Shown: positions 1 through 12,438, counted from the first letter of the stretch. The stretch is DNA of 64,000 nt from Boswellia sacra (GCA_013180625.2 SNVD02014965.1:310001-374000), one strand, 5' to 3'. A program made the numbers and translations. Notes: generated by a model not told the origin, from the sequence alone.

Positions 1-965
1 TGTCCTGTCATATAGATTCTGAAAACAAAATAAAAAGGATTCCAATGATATGAAGGTAAGCAAACCATTTGGCACCAAAAACGCCTCTGTTGAAAAGCTG
101 GTTCAAGAGTGACATCGAAATGATCTCTTGATTGATCGATGGATCCAACTCCGAGAAGCTTGAGGTGAAGTCGTGAAGTAAACCCAATTGTTAGTTATTT
201 TTGGGAAATTTTGAACTAGTTCCCCAATTTAGAGGACCTCAAATACCCTCATGGCCATAAAAGTTGTTCCAGATGGCCTCTAGGTCGATAAAATGACGAT
301 AATACCCCTGTTTCATTAACTTTCTATTACAAACGCTCTAACTCACTCTATAACTCTTTCTAACTCTTCCATAACTTATCAAACTCGTATTCAACAGAAA
401 AAAAAAAAAAAGAAAAGAAAATACAACATTCTAAGCACCGTATAAACAAAGGGAAAATATGTTGTCAAGCTTTCAAAGGTTATTGAATCAATTTGGAAGG
501 TAATGTGCTTCTCTTATTCATCTCCACATCCTTCCTCATATGCTTTAGCATGATTTAAAATTTAATTTCACTAAAAATGTATAGAAATAGATGAATAAAG
601 GTGGGAATAGATGTTGGATTGATAATTTTAACAATTAGTTGGGTGAAAATCCTGTTTTCTACACTAGAAGTTGAAGATAGGTCTAGATTTCCAAAAATTT
701 GACAATTCGATAGACGTTTGACATTTCTAGGGTTAGACAACCAAATTGTTGAATTATCATTGAACTTCTGTCGAACTGTTGAATTGTTGTTGAATATTTA
801 TTGAATTGTTGAACTCTGCCATTGAACTTTCAAATTGTCGTGGAATTAGATTTGATAGTTCAATGGTATAGGTGTAGAACTATCAAGCATTTTCACAGAA
901 TTGTTGTTTCGGGGCTCTTTCGAAGCATTTTTTTTGTTTTCAATGTATTTTTCACTAATTTCTAG
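1..965. other. AT-rich sequence, no gene recognised
   Basis: No coding region with plausible composition or a recognisable motif is visible on either strand. A short poly-A tract lies near 400-413. A run of loose repeats around the words TTGAATTGTTGAA and GAACTGTTGAATTG lies at about 740-840. It is probably part of the flank or terminal region of the MULE that follows; I saw no clear terminal inverted repeat. Confidence 0.5.
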
Positions 966-3680
966 ATATGTTTGAATGCACAGATGAATTGTATTAGATT
1001 TGCACTCTTCTCTGGTGCTAATCGGAAGATGCAAGCTAATGATAGTTATATTTACATGGGTGGAGAGGCAAGGACATTGTTGATGCCCAGGGAGATGTCT
1101 TGCCCAGACTTTGTGTTATTCATATGTTTCAAGCTTGGTTTAGATGGCCATCGATCATAGATAAGATTGAGTGCTCACTTCTCCCTTACTGGATGTATTA
1201 AGCCTCTTCCCATCATAAGTGAGGGAGAATCCAATTTTCTGATGCAATAGCTATGGAAATTGAGCAATGTGCAAAGTGAACATCAAAAACTGCAACCATT
1301 GATCTCCCAAAGTATGGTGAAACTATAGCAAGGGAGGTATTTGAACAACTAGAACAATATATTTTCATGAATGTCAACAAATGCAATTTGTATGGTAACC
1401 TTAGAGGCGATGGTGACCTTAGATGTGATGGTATTGAAGTTACAAATGATGATATTCATCACCTTGATAGTATCAAAGAACTTGAAGAGTTGTCAAAAGT
1501 AAAAGATTTTGACGAGAGTAAAGATGTTGATAATGATTAAGATAATAATGATGGTCCACGCTTTAATTGGCATGACACCAGAGATGGTATTGACAATGAT
1601 GATGCAAAATTTTGAACATGTGAAAATGATGCTAAACAATTGCATTTATCCAACCATATTCTAATTCCCTTAGTTCCATGTAATACGGTACTTCTACACA
1701 ATTTGAAGAACAAGTATATATTAAAGGTATCCATTTATGAAAAGATCCTTTCCTAGAAAGAGTGAATAATGTGTCTCGATTCATGCTTTTAATACCACTA
1801 GCGACAATAGCAGTTGTGCATGACAAACATGAAATTGAAAGTGATGAAGTTGTGGTGGGAATTTTTTTTTTTTCAAATAAAATGGAACTCTGACAAAAGA
1901 TGACAAACTTGACATTGCAACAAAATCTCAAGTTCAAGGTTACTAGATAAAGTAAAACATGCTTTGAAGTTGATTGTTGAGAGGAATCTTGCAAATGACA
2001 TTTGAGACAAATAAAGGTCCATGACATTGATTTCTTCCAAGTGAAAATTTTCAAAAATAAGCACACATGTGAAGAGGCGGGCCTCCATCCAAATTATAGG
2101 CAAGACAATGCTAACATAATTGAAAAACACATTAAAGAGAAATTCATCAACTCCAATAGAATATATCGCCCTATGGGAATTATCGAGGATGTTCAAAAGG
2201 ACCTGCATATTAGAATTAATTACCAAAAGGCTTGGAGGGCAAAATAGTCAACTTAAAACCAACTTCATGGATTTGCGTAAGAATCATATGCTATATTACC
2301 TGTATATTCTTATATAGTTTAGAGAATAAATCCCAGGACAATAACTACACTAGAAATGGATCCTGATAACCACTTAAAATATTATTTCCTGGCATTGGGA
2401 GCTTCGATTTTAGGTTTTGTGACTTCTGCTAGACCTATTGTCACTGTTGATGGTTCCTTTTTTTACCGTAATACCAAGGTACAATGTTCATGGCATAATA
2501 TCTCAATGGATATAATCAAATATTTCCTTTAGCCATCAGGTTTGTCCATTTGGAAAATCATGAGTCATGAAGTTGATTCTTGTCAAGGTTTCATGGTGTA
2601 ATTGGACACATCCCCAATCTCGTGATCATATCTGATTGCCATCGAGGTATTGAGAAGGCAATGTCCAACATCTTTCCAAATGCTCTATTTGGCCTTTGTG
2701 TGCATCATTAAAGTTATAATCTCAAGACAAAGTTTAAAGATAAGTACCTACCTGCTGCTTGTTAATGCTACCAAAGCTTATCGTGAATCCAAGTTCAACC
2801 ACTACTTTGCCCAACTTGAAGGCATCAATGCAGCAGCCACCACTTATCTAAGGCATAAGGCATATCAAAATGGGCAAATGTCACTTTCCTAGTCATAAAT
2901 ATTGCTAAGTCGATGAATGTAAGAATAAAACCTACAAAATCATTACCTATAAAATTGATTTGTGACTACTACCATCAAGCATTTTATCATTTATATTGAC
3001 TTAGTTCTTGCTTCTATATTCATAAGCACAAACATTTATTAACAACTACATACATCAACACATGTTGCAGGAGTGATTTCCATATTACACGATCAAAAGC
3101 AGCAGATAGTACATCATCTATAACCAACTGGGCTGAAGACTGATTGGAAGAGCGAAAATCCATGTCTGACTATCACTTCAAGTTGCACCCATTAGTAGGC
3201 ACTTGTTTCAAGTGTATTTCAATAGCCGAGTTGATGTAGTTGACTTGAATGCAAGTACATGTTATTGCAAAGTGTTTGATCTTGATCAGATTCCATGTGC
3301 ATATGTTATCGTTGCCTATCATTATGTCAATCCTAATTCAAAGACACCTTATTGTAATCCCATGTATACAAACGAAAATTTGTTGCTTGCGTTTGCCTTC
3401 CCAGTGATTCTAGTTGGAATGAGTGGGGATTGGATAGTTAAGATTAAGGTTAAGTCACGAATGGTACTTCCTCCAATCATGAAACAACAAGCAGGACGTC
3501 AACGAATACCATCACGAGGTAAGACTATTACGACACATGCATGCGACCGTTGTGGCCGTAGTGGCCACAATAGACAAATATGTCATAATTCGTTCCACTT
3601 CACCCACTATCAATGTTTGTTGGGGATCCCTGACACCTTTAATGAGTGTAATATTGTATTTGTGCATGTATTTTCATACT
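966..3680 (+). pseudogene. Degraded MuDR-type (MULE) transposase
   Basis: Remnants of one Mutator-like transposase appear in the expected order, broken by many stops and frameshifts. At 972-1160 is the N-terminal region typical of plant MULEs (motif DSYIYMGGEARTLL). An acidic linker follows at about 1380-1560. At 2000-2245 is the Mu DNA-binding region, ending in YQKAWRAK. At 2430-2890 is the MULE transposase core: DGSFF holds the first catalytic Asp, and ISDCHRGIEKA and FGLCVHHLKLNLK follow. At 3200-3600 are a SWIM zinc finger and then a CCHC knuckle (CDRCGRSGHNRQIC). The SWIM motif keeps CYC and IPC, but the final His of the CxH pair reads as Tyr. The knuckle spacing CX2CX4HX4C is intact. 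Protein similarity by eye is strong in several blocks. The element cannot make transposase and looks old. Confidence 0.85.
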
Positions 3681-3989
3681 AACATTTGTAATGAATTTTG
3701 AGGTTATACAGTACTATTTATTCAATTATATTTAGTGAATAAATTTGTATGGCATTTTGATGAGTGGTATCTTTAGTTTTGTTACATCAAGATGTAATGA
3801 ATTCAATGAACATACAGTTGAATTATTGTTATCTACAAAACCATAACGAAGAGTAACGACCACTAGCAACACTCAATTATATACCTATAGAAAGATAATC
3901 TAAATTATATTATGTACAAAACAAACAAAAAGCGTGTAAAAAAAATTACATTGAATAACAAGTACAATATGTAACTAATTCATGTGTGT

Positions 3990-4346
3990 TCAAAACCAAA
4001 TCTTCATGGCCATCTGTTTTCTAAGGGTCAACTCATCGACACCCTCAATAGTGTCAACCAGCAAGTCTACACTCGAAAGCTCAATGTACATGGCACAATG
4101 TACAGCAGACTTCGGGGCTATTGTGGTACACAATTCGTAACACGTGCAAGCTAGAAAGGACCAACATCATGTGATACATCTATGCATTGATGGTAAAAGA
4201 TTGCATGCTTCACAAGCTAGGGTACCTACCAACACAATCAGACATTCTGTATATGCTAGTAAGGTGTCATCTGTCAAGTCAACCGATATCAATGAGTTGT
4301 ACAGTGCAACTTCACAATGCACTAAATCTACATGAGCTATTATCCG
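3990..4346 (-). pseudogene. C48 (Ulp1-like) peptidase remnant, possibly MULE-associated
   Basis: One minus-strand frame runs for about 119 codons with a single internal stop. It contains HVDLVHCEVALYNS, which resembles the catalytic His/Asp region of SUMO-protease (C48) domains. Downstream is FLACTCYELC, in the place of the catalytic DCG-x-F-x-C block but without the DCG, and then DELTLRKQMAMKIWF before the stop. Ulp1-like domains are common passengers of plant MULEs, and this piece lies 0.3 kb beyond a MULE transposase in the opposite orientation. That context supports the call, but the match is by eye. It could be an unrelated transposon protein. It is not functional. Confidence 0.42.
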
Positions 4347-4754
4347 CTGCTAGTCCCTAATATTAACAGGGACATTATCTGCAACCATTAAAGCCAACAA
4401 CTAAACAATGTTTTGTTAGTTAAAAAGCTAACAACTTGGTAAGTTGACTTGAAAAGTGAAGCTAAATATGTATAACGTAATATGGGTTTGCGTGACTTAC
4501 AATGTCAACGTCACTTCATAAACATGAAAGTGATAGATTTAGCTTATTAATGTACTTGAACAAGTTGGCCTCCCACTCTATGTTATCCAACTTATTTTTG
4601 CATCTGTCGTACATATTAGACACCAACTCTATGCAACATGAAGGATTTAAGTTGATTAACATTATTATAACTTATATATTATGCTCTATATTGCAATGTC
4701 CAATCATACAATGTAAATTCATTTATGAAAAAAATATGCATCCACCACAACAAA

Positions 4755-5600
4755 CCGCTATGGGAAATCCTAAGCATGATTCTAAGCATTCACAAAGAAA
4801 TAAAATTCCTATCCATGTTTCTAAATAAGGAAAGAAAAGATGACTTATCTTGACAAGCATTTCCATCTTACAAAACAAATAAAAGATTAAACAATTCTAT
4901 AAAATCCTAAGCATGCTTCTAAGTATCAAAATAAATCCTAAACATGCTTATTCTAAGCATAAATAAACCTAAACATGCTTAATTCTAAACAAGAAAAATA
5001 AAGAATAAAATATGAGGGAGAAGAGAAAACAACTCTCAAGACTTAACCTTTTGGGGTTTAGAGTAATATAAAACGTTCAAAAAAATTAGACTAGAAAGGA
5101 CTCGTTAGAATTCTCACAAGTGTGTCCTAGAGGGAGAGAGAAAGGATTTCTAGACACTTTGAGAAGTGTGTCCAAGGCATGCTTATGTAGGCTTTCCTTG
5201 GAGTGAAAAAGTGATTAAAAACCAACGTGGGATTCAGATAAATAGTAATGCATGAGCAGTGCACTAGTTGTTTAGCGCTTCTTATTTTATAATTTTGTAA
5301 TGCAATCCCTTCTGACTTTTATCTATTCAATTGCCTATAATTTTTTAACTTCAACTCCGATTCATGATCAATAAATTTTTATGAAAATTAGGCATTCGTA
5401 GCTTCGCAACGGTATATGACTCATCATCAAATTCCTCCTCGATTAATTTCTATAATTTTTTGAAGTCATATGTTAGTTTTCAGGACCTGTCACTAACTCC
5501 CTCTCACCTTTCCTTTCATAGCCTCTAAGGGTAATTTGGTCAGTTTTTTCTCGACATTCATCTCAAATCCTTCATCGAGCCTCAAAAATTCAGTTTCTAA
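4755..5600 (-). repeat. Antisense fragment of a long LTR (same family as 29098-30914)
   Basis: The reverse complement aligns block by block with the start of the LTR at 29098. Shared blocks are ACTGAATTTTTKAGGCTCGAT near the start, a CATATACCGTT-GCGAAGCTAC block, a GAGAGTTGTTTTCTCTTCT block, and repeated words of the form TGCTTAGAATCATGCTTAGG. It begins (minus sense) at about 5600 and is cut off near 4755. A purine-rich tract AAGGAGGAGGACTA lies just outside its start, as expected of a polypurine tract before a 3' LTR. Confidence 0.7.
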
Positions 5601-5790
5601 TAGTCCTCCTCCTTGGTTGGAGTTGTTGTTGGCATTTGGACTTAGGTGCATTTGGACTTAGGCCGATATCAGTGTTTGGGCCAGTATTTGGTTTTGGTCC
5701 TGCATTAGTATTTAAAGGCAACCACCAAGCAATTATTGTGGCCATCATTTCCACCAATTGCTGCCTCATGGCTTCCATCTCTGCTATCAT
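5590..5790 (-). other. Short coiled-coil-like ORF next to the LTR
   Basis: A 66-codon minus-strand ORF starts with a helical, Met/Glu/Gln-rich stretch (EMEAMRQQLVEMMATI) and continues as an Asn/Pro/Gly-rich low-complexity tail. The helical opening resembles gag N-termini of Ty3 elements, but the ORF lies directly before an apparent polypurine tract and 3' LTR, which is not where gag belongs. I cannot assign it a function. It may be chance coding within a 3' untranslated region. Confidence 0.3.
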
Positions 5791-5800
5791 CTTGTTTATC

Positions 5801-6980
5801 CTCTCATGCGTGACTCCACGCTTAAGGATTTTAGTTGTAGTTGAACACTATCTGAAAGTCTTTAGTGTGACTCTACACTCTCTAAAAACACCTCTATGTG
5901 ATTCCATGCTTTAAGGATTTTGGTGCAATTCTGCACTCTCTAAAAATCTTTGGTGTGACTCCATACTCTATGAAGACACCTCTGCATGATTCCATGCTTA
6001 AGGATTTTGATGTAATTTTGCATTCTCTAAAAGTCTTCAGTGTGACTCCAAACTCTCTGAAGGCATCTCTGTGTGATTCCATGCTTAAGGATTTTGGTTC
6101 AATTTTGCACTCCCTAAGTCTTTGGTGTGACTCAACACTCTCTAAAGACACCTCTGCGTGATTCCATGCTTAAGGATTTGGTACACTTTTGCATTCTCTG
6201 AAATGGTTTCTGTTTGACTTCTGTTGGAGCCTCTATGTAGTTTTGCACTTCCTTAATGACCTTGTTAAAATTCTAAATTTTGCTGAGGGTCCTAGTGCAG
6301 TTCCACACTCTTTGGGGTTTTGATCTAGTTTCGCCCTCTCTAAAAGTCTTTGGTGCGGTTCCATACTCTTTGGGTACTTGTTAGGGATTTCCAAGGAACT
6401 TTGTGCTTGTAAGGGGTTTTGAGTACGGTTCCACGCTTTGGGGATATCTGATTATGATTATATATCCACTGGGGATTTCTGATACAGTTCCACACTCCGC
6501 TTTCTGAGGATTCTAGGTGCAATTTTATGCATTATAGGGGTCTGGTTGCAATTCTGTAACCTTCTAGTGCTCTAGAGTAATTTTATATCCTGTGGGGATG
6601 TGGTTTGCAATTTTGTGCATTCTGGTGTTTTGGATGGAATTGTGTATATTCTGGGGGTCTACTTAACATCTTACTCATTAGTGATTTGAATGCAACTTTG
6701 CAAATTTCTAGGTTCTATATGTGATTTTATGTCCACCAGGGATTTTATTGTGGTTAAGTGTCCACCGAGGATCTTGTCGTAATTCTGCAACTTTGGGGTG
6801 CTAAATGAATTTTCCATCTTTGGAGGGTGCTGGTGTAGTTCTACAACTCTTAAGGGGTGTTGGTGTCATTCTATAACTCTGAGGGGTGTCAGTGTCATTA
6901 TGCAACAATGAGGATTTTGAAGAATTTTGTATTCTCTAGGGTCTTGGCGTAATATTTTGATCCTTTAAGGGACCCTAAAA
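5801..6980 (-). repeat. ~87-bp tandem array in a retrotransposon 3' region, decaying rightward
   Basis: The phrase ATTCCATGCT recurs at 5901, 5989, 6076 and 6161, so the spacing is 88, 87 and 85 bp. Each unit contains ACTCTCTAAAAGTCTT, TGTGACTCCAC and GACACCTCTGCGTG. From about 6180 to 6980 the units become degenerate but keep phrases such as GTTCCACACTC and TTCTGCAACTTT. The same unit appears inverted at 15955-16138 and 27034-27430, and in each well-defined case it lies upstream of an LTR in that LTR's own sense. This suggests a tandemly expanded 3' UTR of a Tat/Ogre-like Ty3 element. Confidence 0.8.
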
Positions 6981-7435
6981 ATTCTACAAGGTTATGTTAG
7001 ATATTTCCACTAAAAATCAAATTTCAAACTGACAAGTGCACGCCTCTAACTACAAGAGGGTGCCCATATGATCGACGAGTGCTTGTAGTACGCGAACCAA
7101 TATATAAGCAAACTTTTATTTTTTTCACCGCTCACTCTCACATATATAACTTCTAATTTCTCCTCGACTTTCTCCTATTTCTTCGAATTTCCAGCCTTCT
7201 TTGATCATGGCAAGCTTTCCAGTGGACGTTAATCTCCCTCCTCGAGCTCTGATAATGTACTCCATACTCACCAGAGGCCCAATCAACAGCAATGCTGGAA
7301 TCCGGTGAGTCATCGATAGCCATGACTTCTCCACGGTAAGTCTTCACTCCCTTATGCTTTGTATGTTTTTTCATTTTGTGGAATTTTGAATGAATTTGGC
7401 ATTTTGGAAAATCTGGATGCCTCTATCACAGGTAC
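6981..7435. other. Non-coding stretch with TATA-like signal
   Basis: No protein is recognised; the short ORFs on the minus strand here show no motif. GAACCAATATATAAGC near 7096-7111 holds a CAAT word next to a TATA-like word. Whether it acts as a promoter cannot be judged from sequence. Confidence 0.3.
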
Positions 7436-8328
7436 TGTAAGCATTGAAATTTTGCTTATGGTTTAGAGGCCTAAAGATGATAACCAGAGACAACAATAAG
7501 AAGTTCTTCCTAGATTAGCAAGGACATTGAGAATCAAGCACCAAACAATGAGGTAGAAAAGCCAAGTAGGCTCAGGATTAGTGCGGTACCAGTGGGAGAG
7601 GTCGAGATCGTAGGAACCATGTGCACTCGACGCACATGCAAAACGACCTTCGCAGTAAGGTCATCGTGGGGTTGGAAGGGGGTAGGAAACCCCCTCTTTT
7701 GGGTGCGAGGGCAGCACCCCCAACCTAAACAGTGTGTCGATGCACAAACCTAGGGTTAGGGTTGGCGCCTCTAGCATTGCAAGTGCTTGCCTCTAGGCAG
7801 AAGTGGCAATTGTAACTTCTAGAAACCCTAATGACAACTCTGACATTTGGAAACCCTAGGCGCTCACCGCTAAGCTATAGTCCCACATAGGGAAAAGAGC
7901 TCAATTTTTAGGGAACCAAGGCCGATAAGGGTGCTCGGCTCTCAGGTCATGGCACAGAATTTTAACCTAAAAAATAGCTTAAAAGCATATATTTTGAGGG
8001 ATTTTGAATATTTTCATTGACCTTCTTCAGTTTAATATTTTTTTCAATGTCTTTCGGTGTTCTTGGCATCCTCTGAAGAATTTTGAGGTGTCAATGCTAG
8101 TCAAAGATTTGGCTTCCGATTAAATTCAGAGTTTGGCAAGTTTTCTGAGGGCCTTTTCTTTAGTTTGAATATTTTTTTTAGATTAGTTTGCCATGTTTAG
8201 GCATAATTAGAAGTGAATATGCCATGTTCAATTTAAGGTTAGTTTAGTTAATTAGTAGATTAATTACCATGATTAGAAGTTTGATTAAGTATGTTTAGCA
8301 ATTAATTACGCAGTTAATTAGTCAGTAA

Positions 8329-10403
8329 GGGAATGTTTGGTGCGTAACACAATATAGCGCTATTTTAGTACATTGTATTAAATAGTAATACATATGTTTG
8401 AGGCTAATTTAGCATAATATTAATTAATACAAACTACAACCCTTAGATGTATCAACATTGTATTAAATTATATTGAGCTAATCCATGACATTAGCATTAC
8501 ATTGTATAGCACTAATTAAAAATGTCAAAATTATCCCTCTAAAATTCTATATATCCAATAATACCTTTTAATTTTTAAAATTTTTAAAATAAATAAATAT
8601 GTATTTACTATATAAATTATAAAATCAAATTTATTTAAGATTTATTAATAAAAAAGGGATGAAGGGAGTTATCGCCCCTACTGATAGGTGTCTATTTATG
8701 TATTACTTTTATATCAATTCGTCCATGTTTCTTTGCTATATTCCGTGGTATTTTTATGTTTTTGTGTGTTTTGATGTTTGTAGGAGTTTTGGAGCAACTT
8801 GCACAAAAATGGAGTAAAACCCTTCATTTTCACCTCTGCTAGTCAGTGATCTTCTCGGATTTAATTGTATTGATATACAATGAACCCGATGACATGTTAT
8901 ATACCGTTGGAAAGCTCTCGAAGTCTATTTTCTGGAGAAATTTACGGTTTATAAATCCATTCAGTGTACCAAAAGTTCTAATCAAAACAGTGTGAGATGT
9001 ATAGAAATATAATTCCACAAGTCACTGTAGCATGTATAATACGGGGCACTGTAGCAATTCACTGTAGCAGAGTATTTAAACACCTTTTAGGGTTTTATTT
9101 TGATAACTTGAAGAGGGGAGAACGTGGTGGAGGCTGCAGCTCTGGAATTCTTTCATCTCTTGGAGTTCTTGAAGGAGATTGAAGGCTTGGAAAGAGAAGA
9201 ACTACAATCCAAAGAGAATTACATCAAATTTGCTAAGTTTTTCCTTTCCCTTTCATTTTCTGGAATGTCTCCATGTTGTATTGTATTTACCACGTTCTTA
9301 AACATGTGTAACTGAATCTGAATTGGTTGAGGGTGATTTCAAAGCCCTTGATATGGTTTTTGTGAAGTTGATTGTGTAAGGAATTGTTATCCAATTCTCT
9401 AATTGAAGTTGCTTGTATTTTCCCATATTTAATGCTTATGATTGCTTGCTGATTGTATTTGGGTGGCCAACTGAATATAATCTGGTTGTGATCTATTGCT
9501 AGACTAGAAATCTTGATCCGTAATTGTCTTGAATTTCTAATCATTAGTAGCAAAATTGTGATCAGAGATTACAATTGGAGAATATAACCTAAGTTAAATA
9601 ATCCGAGCTTGTGTGTTTATTGCTTAGATCAACCTATCTTTCTTATCATAATGCATCCATTGAATTAAACTCAGAGAGCTTGTTCTAGGTTGTTTAATGG
9701 ATAGAGATTAAATAAAGAGCTTGTTTTATTTAACAACAAAGTAAGGAAAGATTGGGGTAACAGAGCTTGTTGTTATCTACGGCTGATAACTTCAATGCTG
9801 TAATTGGATGACAATTCTACGATTAATTCGCAAATCCATATCTTGTGGTAGAGAAGGATCCCTTAACCAGCTTTCTCTCATTGATTTTTCATTCGAATTA
9901 ACTTTCTGTTTTGTTATTCTTCGTTTGCATTATTATTTCACTTAGTTAATCAATCAATAAAACCCCCCATTTACTCTGTTTTTGCTTTCGAATAACAAAT
10001 TTAATTAGAATCAATCCTCGTGGGAACGATATCTTACTCATCACTTTATTACTTGTGCGACTAGTATACTTGCTAGTTTTGAACGCATCACCTACTGGGT
10101 GACACCTGAGGTCCACTACATCTGTTGGACCAATTGGCACCTAGCATGCCACCATAAACTTGAATTGTCTGATAGGCCTAGTGGGGGCATTGGACCCCAA
10201 GTAATTTTTTCAACAATTAGCGAATGTTTGAAAAATTACTAAATAACTAATTTTTAAATAAACTAAAAATATAATTAATAAAATACATGAGTATGCTAAA
10301 CACTATGTAATTTTAACATAACGTTATTTTTAGTACTATAGATGTAATGCTATATAATACAATACTATGCTATACCATATAATGTGGCGTACCAAACATG
10401 CCC
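8329..10403. mobile_element. MITE-like element with TIRs, split by solo LTR A
   Basis: The left end reads GGGAATGTTTGGTGCGTAAC. The right end, read inverted, is GGGCATGTTTGGTACGCCAC, so about 16 of 20 positions match. Removing the LTR leaves roughly 660 bp of non-coding AT-rich sequence. The target duplication is unclear (TAA on the left, CAA on the right), so assignment between hAT and PIF/Harbinger is open. Confidence 0.6.
8682..10090 (+). mobile_element. Solo LTR, copy A (probable Athila-type)
   Basis: A 1,409-bp unit begins TGATAGGTGTC and ends GAACGCATCA, so it has TG...CA termini. It is flanked by a perfect 5-bp target duplication CCTAC (8677-8681 and 10091-10095). It has no coding capacity, primer site or polypurine tract inside. 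Three CACTGTAGCA words (9023, 9047, 9060) precede a TATA-like TATTTAAAC at 9073, which suggests the U3 promoter and a + sense. The 3' end (GAACGATATC, then CGACTAGTATACTTGC) resembles Athila LTR ends, so the family assignment is inferred. Confidence 0.85.
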
Positions 10404-11025
10404 CAAATAATCATTAATTAGTATTTAATTAGTTATTAATTATGTATGATTAGTGGATAATTAGTTGATAATTAGCAATTAATTATGTAATTAATTAGTA
10501 GTTAATTAAGCATGATTAGTGGTTATTAAGTAGTTAATTACGCATGTTTAGTATAATTGAGTAATGATTCATGATATTGCAATTAGTGTGGAAATCATGA
10601 ATTTAGGTCAATAATTATTATAATCATGCTTATTATTACTAATACCCTTATTTGGTGGTAGAGAATCTAATCTGAAATTCGCTCAATTTATAATTGTTTA
10701 ATTTATTTTATCGCAATAATTGGAGTGGTTGTAATCCGTAATCCCTTCCTTCATGTTTGATAGAAATGTAATCTATTCTCCTCATTCTTTCTATGGATGT
10801 ATATAAACTGTTGGCACCCCATATATAATAATAGATAAAAGCAGTTTTTACATAATAAAATGTAGGATCAAGATAGGAGAGCATTAGAAGCTTAGAACTT
10901 AGAACTCGGTAGATCCTTAGTGGAGGCCAGATTAACATCTGAGCAGGGGTGACCCGTACCTAACTTCTCAAACTTAGTTCTAAAGGGGTGATACATAATT
11001 AGGTCTAGAGATCAAGGGATCAAAG

Positions 11026-11893
11026 GAGACAGAATTGCATGACATAAAGCTAAGAAGTAGAAGTCCTCTTAGTGGTCCTTATCAGCAATATCAAGGAAGA
11101 AAGTATCACTCGATGGTTGACCATATGGGCCATCATGGCATCATGAGGGATCTGGAAAAAGTTAGCAATGTCGTATGGAGTAGGGCTATGAAGCGATGGC
11201 ATACTGTGCTTGAAGGAGAAACCCCCAAAATAGCACTGAACTCTTCATACAGGGGGCAAAGCTTTTGCCCATAAAGCGAAAAACATAATTGAAAACATCC
11301 CAAAAGTCTATTGCTACCCTAAATAGAGGGATATCAAGCTTTATCTGATGGAGGAATCAAAGATTGTAAAGACTGCCCAACTCTAATTGCCGCATTCTAG
11401 ATCTTTTAGTGGCTTCAATAGAGGTTGGAGGAGCTTATAGGAGGCCTCACTCATGATGAATGGTATAAGGAAGGAGTAGAGGGTAAGGCGCCTTTATATA
11501 AGGTGATGAAGGGCATTTGAACCTTTCAAAATTGATGTGGGATTGTTGGTAAAAGCATGTGTCTCTAATTAGAGGCATGTATTCATGCTACAGATGCATG
11601 CCTGTAGTTGGAAGCGCGCGCTTATTTAGAGCCTAATTAAAGTTTGGCCTTGTTTCCATGACATAACCACTAAGCTTTGAGTTTTGCCTCTAAGTATGTC
11701 TTAATGGTTTGTTTTGTGGCTTTCAATTAAAAGTTGGGATCTTCCTTTTTGTTATGACAGTCAATTTCAATTTTTATTTGTCAAACTATTGTATAGACAA
11801 AGTAGAAATAAAAAATTTCTATTATGAATAAAGGCATAATCTGCACAAAGTTTCTCAAATAATAACAAAACATCCATGAAAATACTTGTCGTC
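11026..11893 (-). other. Degraded transposon-like coding sequence, unclassified
   Basis: On the minus strand at about 11370-11220 a short open stretch reads IPLFRVAIDFWDVFNYVFRF followed by MGKSFAPCMKS. The pattern of aromatic residues and spacing is reminiscent of the N-terminal domains of plant mobile-element proteins that read FW-P---F-F---L-PT-EE. Stops surround it. The + ORF at 11035-11274 overlaps the same DNA and has no recognised motif. I could not assign either reliably. Confidence 0.25.
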
Positions 11894-12208
11894 CTAAAAA
11901 ATGACTGAGGTGCAAAACAAAGAAACAATGTCCAAAAATGAGTACAAGGGACAATCAGAAAAATGGGCCCTAATGACTAGAAGTGCTCTCAGTCGCACTA
12001 GCATCCACCACGTCATCATCATAGAGTTATCCTCCTTGTCATCCTTTCCCGCAGCATGGGAGGGACCTTCACCCTCAATAGTACCCACAGGCTGAGAAGT
12101 TTCAATATCAGTGGTAGGAAGAGCCCTAATGTTGATGGAAGTACCAACAGGCTGCGATGATCTAGTGCCACTTGAAGGGCCTTGCATGCCTGACAACGTC
12201 CTCTTCAA
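11894..12208 (-). pseudogene. Low-complexity ORF fragment, possible retroelement protein
   Basis: A 104-codon minus-strand ORF carries a Ser/Thr/Gly-rich tract with the phrase SQPVGT occurring twice about 24 residues apart, then an acidic KDDKED stretch. This looks like a disordered linker of a transposon-encoded protein, not a folded domain. It may continue the same degraded gene as the ORFs at 12439-12753 and 14649-15035, which lie upstream in the same orientation. No family can be named. Confidence 0.3.
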
Positions 12209-12438
12209 GTAGTCAACCTGCTAGTGAATACCTACGTTCTCCTCTTAAAGTGTCTAGCTTTCCTATGTAGCCTCCTGATCCAAGCAACATATAAGAACTG
12301 TTAGCATATAGAAGATTTGGTCATGCATACATGAAGACACAATGGGTTGAGGTTCCTACCTAGTACTGACGGGAGAGCTCAAAGATGAACCCCTAGGCCA
12401 CAGTGAAGAGCCTTCTCAAGTGCTCTGTCTCATCACAT

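Larger units (their letters stand above)
7436..11025 (+). repeat. LTR of TGTAAGCA family, interrupted by a MITE
   Basis: It starts TGTAAGCATTGAAATTTTGC and aligns with the LTR at 27646 through several blocks: GATGATAACCAGAGACA, GGTAGAAAAGC, the TTAGGCATAATTAGAAG region, many TTAATTAG words, and the tail CCGTACCTAACTTCTCAAAC. Removing the insert at 8329-10403 leaves about 1.5 kb, close to the 1.4 kb of the 27646 copy. The final ~40 bp and primer site of the other copy are missing, so the right end is truncated. No polypurine tract is evident before it. Confidence 0.7.

Noticed and set aside
5801..6200. Coding region (overlapping ORFs on both strands)
   Set aside because: The ORFs simply follow the ~87-bp tandem repeat, a multiple of three, which keeps frames open on both strands.
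8682..10090. The repeated 1.4-kb unit as a TIR DNA transposon
   Set aside because: Beyond TGAT the two ends do not match as inverted repeats; TG...CA ends with 5-bp duplications and a promoter-like interior fit an LTR.
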